Made by a program: the position numbers and the translations under genes
Shown here: positions 8,650 through 17,324 of the stretch, piece by piece
Numbering within the stretch: position 1 is the stretch's first letter
Layout: each line of letters starts with the position of its first letter
NCBI GenBank assembly: GCA_028823995.1
Contig: JAPPFD010000021.1
Coordinates: 1-64,000 of the forward strand
DNA length: 64,000 nt
Source: a bacterium
Lineage (GTDB): Bacteria > Actinomycetota > Acidimicrobiia > Spongiisociales > ZC4RG35
Direction: 5' to 3'
Notes under the pieces: model-generated
Seen by the model: the letters and a program-made list of their open reading frames with translations, nothing else
Database searches by the model: none
What the model was told of the DNA's origin: nothing

Positions 8650-9159
8650 ATGAGCATCGATCTGCTGCCTCCCAAAGTGGCCGCCTCCCTCCAATCCACC
8701 GGAATGCCGTTCAGGGTGGTGGAATGCGACCCTGACTTCGCCGACACCTTCCCCTATTGCGAGAAGTACGGGGTCCCCCTCGAAGACGCCGCCAACACCA
8801 TCCTGGTGGCGTCAAAGCGTCCCAAGGGCAAGATGGCCGCCTGCGTGCTCCTAGCCACCACGCGGCTGGACGTCAACCACCGCGTGAAGCAGGTGATGGG
8901 CGTGTCCCGGCTGTCGTTCGCGTCGGCCGAATTGACCCGGGAGGTGACCGGGATGGAGATCGGCGGCGTGAACCCCTTCGGGCTGGACGGGGACCTTCCC
9001 CTGCTCATCGACGCGGCCGTGCTGGAGCGTCCCGAGGTGTTGCTGGGGGCAGGCGTCCGCACCGCCAAGATCTTTGCCCATCCCGGCCTGCTGGAGCGCC
9101 TCCCCAACGCCTCGGTGGTCGACGGCCTGGCTCACTCCGCCGGAGCGGCGGGACGGTAG
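8650..9159 (+). CDS. YbaK/EbsC-family aminoacyl-tRNA deacylase-like protein
   Basis: A 169-residue single-domain protein of the YbaK/ProX family, which hydrolyses mischarged tRNAs such as Cys-tRNA(Pro). Typical features are the N-terminal DFADT region, the segment AANTILVASK with its conserved lysine, and the strongly conserved EIGGVNPFG-type motif near residues 101-109. It follows the DUF255 gene by 7 bases. Its 3' end overlaps that of the convergent SURF1 gene by 28 bases. Confidence 0.87.
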   Translation: MSIDLLPPKVAASLQSTGMPFRVVECDPDFADTFPYCEKYGVPLEDAANTILVASKRPKGKMAACVLLATTRLDVNHRVKQVMGVSRLSFASAELTREVTGMEIGGVNPFGLDGDLPLLIDAAVLERPEVLLGAGVRTAKIFAHPGLLERLPNASVVDGLAHSAGAAGR

Positions 9160-9830
9160 CGACGATGGGCGGTGGCCCTGATCATGGCCCCGTAGCCCAC
9201 CAAGGCCACCAAAGCGAAGGAAAACCACTGGACGGCGTAGACAAGGTGGGAGCCCTCGTCGTCGAAGATGGGCCGGGCCAGCCGGAGGGGCCAGTCAGAC
9301 GGGTTGGCTGAGGACTCTTCCAGGTAAACGCCCAGCAGAGGGTGCGGGACATAGCCGTCGAGGACGGACAGATCCACCCGGGCAATGGTGTCCTCGGCTC
9401 CCGGCCGGTCCTCGGGACCCAGCGTCGACCGGGGACGGGATGCTCTCACCACCCCGGTGACTTCCACCTCCCCTGCCGGGGGGCCGGCCGCCCTGCGGTC
9501 CAACTCGACCGGAATCCACCCCCGATTGACCATGACCGCCCGGCCATCGGCCAAGACCAGCGGGGTGATCACCCACAGACCGGAGCGACCCTCTCTCACC
9601 TGGGAGCGGACATACACCTCATAGGCGGCGTCCCACTCACCCCGGGTGACGGCTCGCCGGAACTCAAGGGTGTCTATCTCGGATCCGGCTCCGGCCACCA
9701 TCGACTCCAGATCCAGAGGATCGGCGGCGTTACGCGCCATACCCACCTGGTTGTCGAGCCTCCTCTCTTCCAGGCGTCGCAGTTGCCAGAACCCGAGATT
9801 GACCAGCACAAGGACCAGGGCAAGCACCAC
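9132..9830 (-). CDS. SURF1-family protein (cytochrome c oxidase assembly)
   Basis: A membrane protein of the SURF1 family, which helps build haem-copper terminal oxidase. It has the family's two end helices: NLGFWQLRRLEERR near the start and YAVQWFSFALVALVGYGAMI near the end, with the VMVNRGWIP signature between. The first ordinary start in frame is GTG at 9828-9830. The frame upstream still reads FLGRWQWAVAHLV, which resembles the real SURF1 N-terminus, but offers no ATG, GTG or TTG before it runs into the upstream gene's stop (9884-9886). The true start may be a rarer codon such as CTG at 9861-9863. Confidence 0.85.
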   Translation of the reverse strand: MVLALVLVLVNLGFWQLRRLEERRLDNQVGMARNAADPLDLESMVAGAGSEIDTLEFRRAVTRGEWDAAYEVYVRSQVREGRSGLWVITPLVLADGRAVMVNRGWIPVELDRRAAGPPAGEVEVTGVVRASRPRSTLGPEDRPGAEDTIARVDLSVLDGYVPHPLLGVYLEESSANPSDWPLRLARPIFDDEGSHLVYAVQWFSFALVALVGYGAMIRATAHRRYRPAAPAE

Positions 9831-9883
9831 CAGATGGGCAACCGCCCACTGCCACCTGCCCAGGAATGAGTAATCCGCCCGTT

Positions 9884-11374
9884 TTATACGACGATCCCCC
9901 TTCCGACCCGGCGAGAGTCGGCAACCGCCTCCATCGATCCGTCGGGGTGAAGTGCGGCGGCGCTGACCCCTCCGAAGTACATGTGGCGTCCGCCGAAGCC
10001 GCGGAGAGGGATCTCAAGGCCATCGGTACGGAACCCCTCTTCGTAACGGAGACTCCACCCCTCCGGCGTGCGCTCCACATGGGCGCGGTGGCGCTCCACC
10101 GCCTCGGCCAGCGAACATCCGTCCACGATCACCGAGAGCAGCGTGGCCTGCAAAGCGGTGGTGATCCGGTCGGCTCCGGGGGACCCGGCCGCCACCACCG
10201 CCCCCGTGTCCCTCCACATGACGGTGGGGGCCATGTTCGACATGAGACGCTGCCCCGGAGGCTGGCCGTGGAACTTCCCGCCGGTCAGCTCAATCTCGCC
10301 GAGCGAGTTGTTCATCCACATGCCGCTTCCGCCCGCGATCACTCCGGATCCGTACCCTCCTGACAAGGTGACCGCGCAAGCCAGACCGGAAGAATCCACC
10401 GCCGAGATGTTCACTGTGGACGCAGAGCCCAAACCCGCCAGCATCAGTTTCGACATCCTTCCGATCCCCTCCCTCCAATCCCGGGCGCCGTCTATGAGGG
10501 TGGAGCGGTAGCCAAGCACCTCCAACTGCGCCTCTATGAGGCTTCGGGGCGACAGCGGCGGCTCCAAGCCCACCTTGGCCAGCATCCCCGCCAGCGCCAC
10601 CCCGCCCACCGCCGGAGGGGGATTGAGCGCCACGGTCCATCCATCCAGCCCTAGGACTATCGGAGAGCGCTTCCGCACCCGGTACTCGGCCAGGTCCCGC
10701 CGGGTGATGATTCCCTCTCGTTCAAGAATGTCGTCGGAGATGTCCCGGCCCAGATCGCCCCCGTACAGCACCTCGGTCCCGTCCGTGGCGATGGCGGACA
10801 GGGCGTCCGCCAGGCCGGGTACCCAGATCAACTCGCCGGCCTTGCGTCGTCGGTTCCCGTTGTGAAGAGCCGCTCGGGACTTGGGGTCCAGAGAGAAGAT
10901 GGGATCGAAGGAGTACTGCAGGTAGTAGTCGGCAACCGAGCCCAGAGGGAAGCCACGCCGAGCATGGTCGAGGGCGGGGGCCACGATCTCTCGCCATGGA
11001 GCAGACCCGTAGTCCTTCCATACCGCCCTCATGGCCGCCCAACCTCCCGGAACGGCCACGCTGCCCGGCCCCACTATGGTGTCCACTCCCCCGCCGTACC
11101 CGAGGTGCACCGGAACCCCTCCGCTTCCCAACCGGTCGGGATCCAATCCCAGCCCGGGCATCGCCATGGCGCCGTCGTACACCACCGGGGGGTGATCGGG
11201 TCCTCCCACCGTCGCGAAGCCCCCCGCACCCGGAGCGATCACCGCGATCTCGGTCACCAGGCCCACCATCATGGCGGCCAGGGCGGCGTCCACCGCGTTG
11301 CCCCCTGCCCGGCCCAGGGCCGCTCCGGCCTCGGCACACTTTGGGGAAGGTCCGGAGACCGCCAGTCTCGTCAC
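9884..11374 (-). CDS. Gamma-glutamyltransferase-family protein, without signal peptide
   Basis: A 496-residue member of the gamma-glutamyltranspeptidase family of self-cleaving N-terminal nucleophile hydrolases. The N-terminus has the family hallmark AGGNAVDAALAAM. The likely nucleophile is Thr320 in STVNISAVD; classical enzymes have TTH(F/Y)SVVD, so the second Thr and the His are replaced by Val and Asn. GGYGSGV and the MNN segment fit the glycine-rich oxyanion and substrate region. There is no export signal, unlike the periplasmic enzymes, so it probably works in the cytoplasm on an unidentified gamma-glutamyl or amide substrate. Its stop is directly upstream of surf1. Confidence 0.83.
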   Translation of the reverse strand: MTRLAVSGPSPKCAEAGAALGRAGGNAVDAALAAMMVGLVTEIAVIAPGAGGFATVGGPDHPPVVYDGAMAMPGLGLDPDRLGSGGVPVHLGYGGGVDTIVGPGSVAVPGGWAAMRAVWKDYGSAPWREIVAPALDHARRGFPLGSVADYYLQYSFDPIFSLDPKSRAALHNGNRRRKAGELIWVPGLADALSAIATDGTEVLYGGDLGRDISDDILEREGIITRRDLAEYRVRKRSPIVLGLDGWTVALNPPPAVGGVALAGMLAKVGLEPPLSPRSLIEAQLEVLGYRSTLIDGARDWREGIGRMSKLMLAGLGSASTVNISAVDSSGLACAVTLSGGYGSGVIAGGSGMWMNNSLGEIELTGGKFHGQPPGQRLMSNMAPTVMWRDTGAVVAAGSPGADRITTALQATLLSVIVDGCSLAEAVERHRAHVERTPEGWSLRYEEGFRTDGLEIPLRGFGGRHMYFGGVSAAALHPDGSMEAVADSRRVGRGIVV

Positions 11375-11408
11375 AGTGGGCAGGCTACACCGATCCGCTC
11401 CAAAGAGG

Positions 11409-11858
11409 CTAGGCCTTGATCAGCCCCTCACTCTCCAACTCCTGGCCCAGTCCTTCGAGAAATGCGTATAGCACTTCCAGTTGGTTCTCCGTGGCGTCCC
11501 CAACCGCCTTGTCTATCAGGTCCCGCACCTGCTGGCGTTGAAAGCTGGAGCCGAGAGCCTTGTCGGTGATGAGCACCATCGAACGGCGCCGGTCGACCGG
11601 ATGGCGTCGACGCTGGACCAACCCGCGCCGTTCCAGGCGGTCAACCAGTTTGGTGATCCCGGCCGGACTCATCTGCAGCTTCTCGGCGAGTTGGCGGGGG
11701 CCCATCGGGGCGGAGTAAAGAAGCTCCAATGCCTTGGCGTCCACGTAACTGAGCCCGTAGGACTGCTGATAGTCCACCGCTATTCCGACTCCGGCAGCGG
11801 GAATCCTGTTCAGCCAAGCGGCGACGACTTCTTTCTTTTCAGGAAGACCTTGCTTCAT
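11409..11858 (-). CDS. MarR-family transcriptional regulator
   Basis: A winged-helix regulator of about 149 residues. The DNA-binding core is recognisable as RQLAEKLQMSPAGITKLVDRLERRGLV followed by the wing RRHPVDRRRSMVLIT. I use the ATG at 11858; an in-frame GTG at 11876 would add six residues. Neither has a strong ribosome binding site. An imperfect palindrome lies 33 bases upstream and could be its own operator. Downstream on the same strand is the gamma-glutamyltransferase-like gene, 35 bases away and a plausible target or operon partner. The inducing ligand is unknown. Confidence 0.88.
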   Translation of the reverse strand: MKQGLPEKKEVVAAWLNRIPAAGVGIAVDYQQSYGLSYVDAKALELLYSAPMGPRQLAEKLQMSPAGITKLVDRLERRGLVQRRRHPVDRRRSMVLITDKALGSSFQRQQVRDLIDKAVGDATENQLEVLYAFLEGLGQELESEGLIKA

Positions 11859-11890
11859 TTGTGTGAACTGTAGCACACAGACTCCACTAA

Positions 11891-11912
11891 TTCTGCATAA
11901 ATCTATACAGAA
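11891..11912. promoter_or_regulatory. Candidate MarR operator (22-bp imperfect palindrome)
   Basis: TTCTGCATA (11891-11899) and TATACAGAA (11904-11912) are inverted copies with one mismatch around AATC. The site lies in an AT-rich stretch just upstream of the marR start, where an autoregulatory MarR dimer would bind. Confidence 0.5.
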
Positions 11913-12035
11913 TACAATATACTTTGGCAGAAGATAAGCAGTGGTTTTTTATAAGCATCGCGCCACTATCTGCCATGGTTGACCCATCGGTGCAATGCTC
12001 CCGCCCACCGACTCCCGGCGAGTCGATCGGGCCTG

Positions 12036-13121
12036 TCAGGCGGACCGCCGGTCAGCAGCCATTTCGAAGAGCGTGGCGGCGTCCTTGCCCATGTTGGAGA
12101 ACCGTTCGTCCTTGGTCTGTCCCCGCAGCCAGCGAATGTATATCTGCTGGAGAATCACGGCCAACTTGAATGTACCGAACACCAGGTACCAGTTCATGTT
12201 CGAGATGTCCCGGCCCGACTTCCGACCGTAGCGGAGGATCGCTTCCCGCCGTGTCATGAAGCCCCGGGAGCGGGTCGGCATGGGATCAAGGAAGATCGAC
12301 TGCTCATCGCGGTCGAACCAGCACGCCATCAGCGTACCGACATCGGCAAACGGATCTCCGCGGGTGCACATGTCCCAGTCGTAGACGGCTACGCATCTTC
12401 CCGGGTCCCCGGGATCGACAGCCATGTTGTCCAGCCGCCAGTCATTGTGGAGCAGGGTGGGCGGGAGCGAGGTCGGCATCGTCTCCTCCAACCAGAGGGA
12501 CAACTCGTCGACCAGCGGATTTGGTTCATGTTGAGCGCTACGCCAGCGTCCCAGCCATCCCTGCATCTGGCGCTGCATGAAGCCCTCCGGATAACCCAGG
12601 TCCCCCAGCCCGGCCGAGTCCGGATCCACCGCGTGGAACTCGGCCAGGGTGTCGACGACCACCTCCGAAAGCTTCCGGTTGGCGCCGGGGTCCTCCCCGC
12701 CTCCGAACTCCGGGGGGATCGCACCCTGCACCACCACCCCCCGTCGCCGCTCCATGACGAAGAACGGGGCGCCCAGCACCGACTCGTCGTCACAGAAGAG
12801 ATAAGCGCGGGCTGCCAGGGGAAAGGCGCGCCACAGGTTGGACAGCACCCGGTACTCACGGGCCATGTCGTGCGAGCCCGGCGCGACCGGACCGAGCGGC
12901 GGACGGCGGAGGACGTACTCTGTGGTGGGCGTTCGGGGATCGCCATAGACGAGCAGATAGGTGAGGTTCGCCTTCCCCCGCGCGAATTGCCGGACCGTCA
13001 GGGGGAGGTCGCTCCCGGGAAGTCGATCACGCAGGTAAGCCGCAATCCGCGCCTCGTCGAACCGCTCATCGGCCCGCACCCGTATCAACTCGGGGGTGAT
13101 TCCCGCCTCTTTATCCATCAA
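12036..13121 (-). CDS. Phosphotransferase of the aminoglycoside-phosphotransferase (APH/ACAD10-like) family
   Basis: A 361-residue kinase-like protein. The catalytic loop LLHNDWRLDN has His225, Asp227 and Asn232, and the magnesium-binding DWD is at 248-250. The nucleotide region includes FARGKANLTYLL near the N-terminus and EYVLRRPP. Closest in style to APH-family proteins found near acyl-CoA dehydrogenases (ACAD10/11-like) rather than to drug-resistance enzymes. The acceptor substrate is unknown. It is upstream of marR on the same strand, separated by an AT-rich intergenic region, and just downstream of rlmN, 51 bases away. Confidence 0.83.
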   Translation of the reverse strand: MMDKEAGITPELIRVRADERFDEARIAAYLRDRLPGSDLPLTVRQFARGKANLTYLLVYGDPRTPTTEYVLRRPPLGPVAPGSHDMAREYRVLSNLWRAFPLAARAYLFCDDESVLGAPFFVMERRRGVVVQGAIPPEFGGGEDPGANRKLSEVVVDTLAEFHAVDPDSAGLGDLGYPEGFMQRQMQGWLGRWRSAQHEPNPLVDELSLWLEETMPTSLPPTLLHNDWRLDNMAVDPGDPGRCVAVYDWDMCTRGDPFADVGTLMACWFDRDEQSIFLDPMPTRSRGFMTRREAILRYGRKSGRDISNMNWYLVFGTFKLAVILQQIYIRWLRGQTKDERFSNMGKDAATLFEMAADRRSA

Positions 13122-13172
13122 GGCGACGATACCAAGGCCGTTGCGTTTAGCGGACGCCGACCGGGTGCTCTG

Positions 13173-14258
13173 TTAGCTCCTGCCGGTGGACCTGACCCGG
13201 AGCTGACCGCAGGCGGCGTCTATCTCGCTTCCCCGGGTGTCCCGTACCGTTACGTTCACCCCGCCCTCCCGCAACGCGGCTGCGAAACGCCGGATCGCCT
13301 GCGGGGTGGAGGGCATGTCGCTGCTGAGCGGGGTTGGGTTGAGTGCGATCAGGTTGACGTGGGCCCGAAGGCGCCGGGCTATCGGAACCAGCCGGTCGGC
13401 CTGGGTACGGTGATCGTTGACGCCCCTGATCATGGTCCACTCCAAAGAGACCCTTCTCCCTTTCTTCTCGAAGAAGTAGGAGGCAGCCGCCTCGACCTCC
13501 GACAGGGGATATCTCCGGTTGAGCGGGACCAGCCGGGAACGCAGTTCGTCATCCGCGGCGTGCAGGCTCACGGCCAGGTTGACCGGCCAGGGATCGTCGG
13601 CCAGCCGGCGTATCCCGGGCACCACGCCCACGGTGGAAACCGTGAGGGATCGGGCGGACATGCCCATCTCAGCGATCATCAACCCGATTGCCTTCCGCAG
13701 CCGGGGATAGTTGGCCAGGGGCTCCCCCATGCCCATGAACACCACGTTGGTCACCCGGGTTGGGGAACTTCGGAGGGGGTGATCTCGGAGAAAGGCGTTG
13801 GCGTACGCCACCTGGGCAACGATCTCCCCTGCCTGCAAGTGCCTCTCGAAACCGAACTGTCCAGTGGCGCAAAACGTGCAGGCCAGCGCGCACCCGGCCT
13901 GGGATGACACGCACAGGGTGGTGCGGGTCCTGTATCCCATCACCACCGACTCGATGGCCGCTTGGTCGCCGGTCCTGAACAGCCACTTGTGCGTGGCGCC
14001 CCGATCGGCGCTCTGATGCTCCTCCACTTCAAAAGGCCACAGCCGGTGCGAGAGAGCGCCCCGTAGATCACCTGGCAGGTTGGTCATGTCCCGGGCGTCC
14101 AGCACCGGGTTCCTGTACAGCCACTCCCGGAGTTGGTCGGACCGGAAGGAAGGCTCATCGGCGCCTACCACCTCTGCCAGCCGGTCGGGATCGACCAGAT
14201 AGGGCGAGCCTTCGGACACAGGCGCAGGCGTCTTCTGGAGGCTCCCTCCTGTCTTCAT
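13173..14258 (-). CDS. rlmN: 23S rRNA (adenine-2503-C2)-methyltransferase RlmN
   Basis: A radical-SAM enzyme of 361 residues that methylates C2 of A2503 in 23S rRNA and of A37 in some tRNAs. The iron-sulphur ligands are Cys123, Cys127 and Cys130 in CALACTFCATG. GMGEPLANYP is the family's SAM-contact motif and SLHAADDELR is also characteristic. I start at the ATG at 14258, which gives normal family length; the longer frame to 14453 adds 65 unrelated Pro/Arg-rich residues overlapping the next gene. It starts 16 bases after the small membrane-protein gene, so the two are probably cotranscribed. Confidence 0.93.
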   Translation of the reverse strand: MKTGGSLQKTPAPVSEGSPYLVDPDRLAEVVGADEPSFRSDQLREWLYRNPVLDARDMTNLPGDLRGALSHRLWPFEVEEHQSADRGATHKWLFRTGDQAAIESVVMGYRTRTTLCVSSQAGCALACTFCATGQFGFERHLQAGEIVAQVAYANAFLRDHPLRSSPTRVTNVVFMGMGEPLANYPRLRKAIGLMIAEMGMSARSLTVSTVGVVPGIRRLADDPWPVNLAVSLHAADDELRSRLVPLNRRYPLSEVEAAASYFFEKKGRRVSLEWTMIRGVNDHRTQADRLVPIARRLRAHVNLIALNPTPLSSDMPSTPQAIRRFAAALREGGVNVTVRDTRGSEIDAACGQLRVRSTGRS

Positions 14259-14274
14259 TAGACCGCGCCGGGGA

Positions 14275-14523
14275 TCAGCGGGTTTCGTCTTGAGAGTCAG
14301 ACCCGGCTTCGTCGGGATCGGAGTCGGGAGACGGTTCTGCATCGGGATCCTGCTCCGCTTCGGCGGACGTCGCACCCTCGGGTTCCTCGGAGTTGGGCTC
14401 GATGATGTGAAAATCAGGCTCGGAGGGCCCCCGTCCGATGGCGATGCGAACACGCTTTCGCATGCTCCAAACCAAGGCGCCGATCCCTCCCACGACCACC
14501 GCCATTTTGAAGACTCGTCTCAT
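14275..14523 (-). CDS. Small single-pass membrane protein with acidic tail
   Basis: An 82-residue hypothetical protein. After the start MRRVFKM comes one hydrophobic segment (about residues 7-22, AVVVGGIGALVW), a basic stop-transfer stretch RKRVRIAIGR, and a C-terminal tail rich in Asp, Glu, Pro and Ser. It should be N-terminally anchored with the tail in the cytoplasm by the positive-inside rule. I recognise no family. The start at 14523 is preferred over 14589 because the latter would extend into the start of the divergent oxidoreductase gene. It lies immediately upstream of rlmN. Confidence 0.6.
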   Translation of the reverse strand: MRRVFKMAVVVGGIGALVWSMRKRVRIAIGRGPSEPDFHIIEPNSEEPEGATSAEAEQDPDAEPSPDSDPDEAGSDSQDETR

Positions 14524-14587
14524 TATGGGGCATGAGTCTAATGTCCGGGGTGTGGCCATCGACCGGAGATAATCAGGGACCCAGACC

Positions 14588-15616
14588 ATGAAATTCGACT
14601 ACTACTTCCCCACCCTGCCGCCCACAGCCGCCCCCGAGGCTGCCCGTCGGGCAGCCCGGATCGGCTACGACGGCTTCTTCACCGCCGAGACCAGCCACGA
14701 GCCCTTCCTCTCCGGGTGCCTGGCTTCCCATGCCGAGCCCGGACTGGAGATCGGGACCTCCATCACCCTCGCCTTCCCCCGGTCGCCGATGGTCATGGCC
14801 CAGCTGGCCTGGGACATGCAACTCGTGGCGGGCGGCAAGTTCCTGCTGGGGTTGGGCACCCAGATCCAACCGCACATCACCCGCCGCTTCTCCACCGAGT
14901 GGTCCCGTCCCACCGCCCGGCTGCGGGACTACATCGGGGCGGTGCGGGCGGTGTGGGACTGCTTCCAGAACGGGACCCGGCTTCGATACTTGGGGGAGTT
15001 CTACCGGCTCACCCTTATGACTCCCTTTTTCAATCCCGGCCCGAACCGAATGCCGGAGATCCCGGTGTACATCGCCGGGGTGGGGCCGATGCTGAGCCGC
15101 CTGGCCGGTGAGGTGTGCGACGGGTTTCACGTCCACCCCTTTCACACCGTCAAGTACCTGGACGACGTGGTGCTGCCCGCCATTGAGGAAGGCGCCGAAC
15201 AAGCGGGACGCTCTCTCGAGGACGTGGCGGTAACCGCTCCCGTCTTCGTGGTGACCGGCCGCGACAGAAGGAAGATGGAAGGCTCCATCCGGGCCGTGAA
15301 GGAACAGATTGCCTTCTACGCCTCCACTCCCAGCTACGCGCCGGTCCTGGACAGCCATGGTTGGGACTTCGGTCCCACCCTCACCGCCATGACCAGGCGG
15401 GGAGAGTGGCAGAAGATGGCGGATGTGATCCCCGACGAGGTCGTCCAAGAGGTGGCGGTGGTGGCCCCTGTCTCGGAGCTGGCCGACCGGATCGTCTCCC
15501 GGTACTCGGGAAGGCTCCAGCGGGTGGGGATCTACAGCATGGCGGGAGACGCCATCCTCACCGAGGAGGAGTGGACCGTGCTGGCCGCCGAGATAAGGGA
15601 CTCCTCCAGCCGCTGA
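14588..15616 (+). CDS. LLM-class F420-dependent oxidoreductase
   Basis: A 342-residue luciferase-like (bacterial luciferase/F420) TIM-barrel oxidoreductase. The N-terminal FDYYFP, the segment GLEIGTSITLAFPRSPMVMAQ, and LGLGTQIQPHI are typical of the F420-dependent actinobacterial subgroup. Coenzyme F420 is common in this lineage and supports the cofactor call, which remains inference. It is divergent from the rlmN pair and convergent with the phosphatase at 15644. The substrate is unknown. Confidence 0.87.
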   Translation: MKFDYYFPTLPPTAAPEAARRAARIGYDGFFTAETSHEPFLSGCLASHAEPGLEIGTSITLAFPRSPMVMAQLAWDMQLVAGGKFLLGLGTQIQPHITRRFSTEWSRPTARLRDYIGAVRAVWDCFQNGTRLRYLGEFYRLTLMTPFFNPGPNRMPEIPVYIAGVGPMLSRLAGEVCDGFHVHPFHTVKYLDDVVLPAIEEGAEQAGRSLEDVAVTAPVFVVTGRDRRKMEGSIRAVKEQIAFYASTPSYAPVLDSHGWDFGPTLTAMTRRGEWQKMADVIPDEVVQEVAVVAPVSELADRIVSRYSGRLQRVGIYSMAGDAILTEEEWTVLAAEIRDSSSR

Positions 15617-15643
15617 CGACGTCCTTGCCGGACCGGACGCCCT

Positions 15644-16258
15644 CTAGGTTTTGAGGTGACAGGTCTCGTTCCAACTGATCATGAGAGGCGCGTGCGGATC
15701 GGCCAGGGTTACCGCGGCATTCCCCGGGGGAGAAAAGGGCCCCAGGAAGACGTTTCCGGGAAGCTCGACCCCGGTAATCCAGGAGGCAAATAGGAGAGAA
15801 GGCCCGGCGTGAGTGCAGATGACCACCCTCTCGGCCGGTCCCATCTCGGCCGCGATGCTGTTCAAGGCGGCCACCACGCGCCTGCGGACGTCCTCCCATC
15901 GCTCTCCTCCGGGTCGGGGCACGTCCTCCCCGTCGAAGTAGCGTCTCATCAAGTCGGGCCATCCCTCCCAGAGTTCCTCCTGGGTCCGGTTGGTCCACTC
16001 CCCGTCACCCACCTCTCGCAGCCGCGGATCCGTCTCGACCTCCATCCCGGCCGCCGAGGCGAAAGGCGCCATTGTCTGGGTGCAACGCTGCAGATCGCTT
16101 GAGATCAGCCGGTCAGGTCGGAACCGCTCCAGCCTGGGCACCAGCAGGGATGCCTGCCGGGCGCCGGCCTCGTCGATCCGCTCGTCATGCTGCCCGATAA
16201 ACCGGCCCGTCGAGTTGCCGGCCGTCCGACCGTGTCTTATCAGCATCATCAGCGCCAT
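15644..16258 (-). CDS. Histidine phosphatase family protein
   Basis: A 204-residue protein of the phosphoglycerate-mutase-like histidine phosphatase superfamily. The phosphohistidine motif RHG is at residues 8-10 (LIRHGRT), the second arginine/glutamate region is SSDLQRCTQTM and LREVGDGEW, and the second histidine is in CTHAGP. Actinobacteria carry several of these with sugar-phosphate, ribazole or other small phosphoester substrates, and no neighbour points to one. The 247 bases between it and the divergent enoyl-CoA hydratase hold no other gene. Confidence 0.85.
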   Translation of the reverse strand: MALMMLIRHGRTAGNSTGRFIGQHDERIDEAGARQASLLVPRLERFRPDRLISSDLQRCTQTMAPFASAAGMEVETDPRLREVGDGEWTNRTQEELWEGWPDLMRRYFDGEDVPRPGGERWEDVRRRVVAALNSIAAEMGPAERVVICTHAGPSLLFASWITGVELPGNVFLGPFSPPGNAAVTLADPHAPLMISWNETCHLKT

Positions 16259-16505
16259 TTCCCGGCCACCTCCAAATCAGTCTTCGGCGATCCCCGCAGG
16301 CCAAGCCTGAGGATCATTGCCCACCCACCCGTCACTGTCCCGTAATCCCTTGCCACTCGGGTCAAGGCTACTGCTTTCACATGGAGCCGCACCCGCACCC
16401 GAACCCCCGGGGTCCGTGAAGCGGGAAGTGCTCCACCTCGCCAGGGCATACTTGTAAACACATTCTCTCCTTATTGTCCCGTTTCCCTCGAGAAAGAGGC
16501 CCACC

Positions 16506-17273
16506 ATGGTTCGATATGAAGTCGTAGAAGGGCGAGCCACTCTCACCATCGATCAGCCGCATCGCAGAAACCCGCTGTCTGTGAAGACCCTGGAAGGACT
16601 GGTCTCCGGCACCCGCCGGGCCCTGGAGGATCCCGAGGTGCGGGTTCTCGTCTACACCGGCTCGGGGGAGCAGGCTTTCTGCGCCGGGGCGGACCTTGAC
16701 GGGGGGATGTTCGACGATCCCGTTGGATTCCACCGGCAACGGGGCGCCCTGGCCGATCTGTTCAGATTGATGATCCGGGGAGGAAAGCCCACCATCGCGA
16801 GAGTGAACGGACATGCCCTGGGAGGAGGCTTCGGACTCATGTGCGCCTGCGACATCGTGATCTGCGTCGAGGACGCCAAGCTGGGCACTCCCGAGGTGAG
16901 GGTCGGGGTCTGGCCGATGCTCATCTCGGCGGTTCTCGCCCGGACCATCCCCCGCCGAGCGTTGCTCGAGATGATGATGACCGGCAGGTTGCTTAACCCG
17001 GCCGAAGCGCTTGCGCTGGGGGCGGTCTCCCGGGTGGTGGAACGGGATCGGCTCGATCAAACGGTGTCGGAGACGGTCCGGTCGGTGACCGCCCAGAGCC
17101 CAGCCGCCCTCCAAATCGGGAAGGACACCTTCTGGATGGTGAACGACCTGGGGATAGACGCCGCGCTCGACTTCCTGGCGGGAGGGCTCACCGCAACCCT
17201 CATGTCCGAGGACGCCTCCGAGGGCATCAGCGCATTCCTGGAGAAGCGACCGGCGGCCTGGTCGGGAAGGTAG
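16506..17273 (+). CDS. Enoyl-CoA hydratase/isomerase family protein
   Basis: A 255-residue crotonase-fold enzyme. The oxyanion-hole segments are FCAGADL and the glycine-rich NGHALGGGFGL. The position of the usual first catalytic Glu falls at the end of the TPEVRVGVWPM helix, where a glutamate is seen in PEVRVG; the second may not be conserved, so hydratase versus isomerase cannot be decided. A short AGAGG precedes the ATG. It is 51 bases upstream of tatA and may share its transcript. Confidence 0.87.
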   Translation: MVRYEVVEGRATLTIDQPHRRNPLSVKTLEGLVSGTRRALEDPEVRVLVYTGSGEQAFCAGADLDGGMFDDPVGFHRQRGALADLFRLMIRGGKPTIARVNGHALGGGFGLMCACDIVICVEDAKLGTPEVRVGVWPMLISAVLARTIPRRALLEMMMTGRLLNPAEALALGAVSRVVERDRLDQTVSETVRSVTAQSPAALQIGKDTFWMVNDLGIDAALDFLAGGLTATLMSEDASEGISAFLEKRPAAWSGR

Positions 17274-17324
17274 CTTTGCCCCCGCCCGATCGGGCTCTGC
17301 GAAGGCTTTACCATTGGGGAATCT

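Noticed and set aside
11979-13907. 642-residue plus-strand open frame opposite the phosphotransferase and rlmN
   Set aside because: It spans two real minus-strand genes and has no recognisable family.
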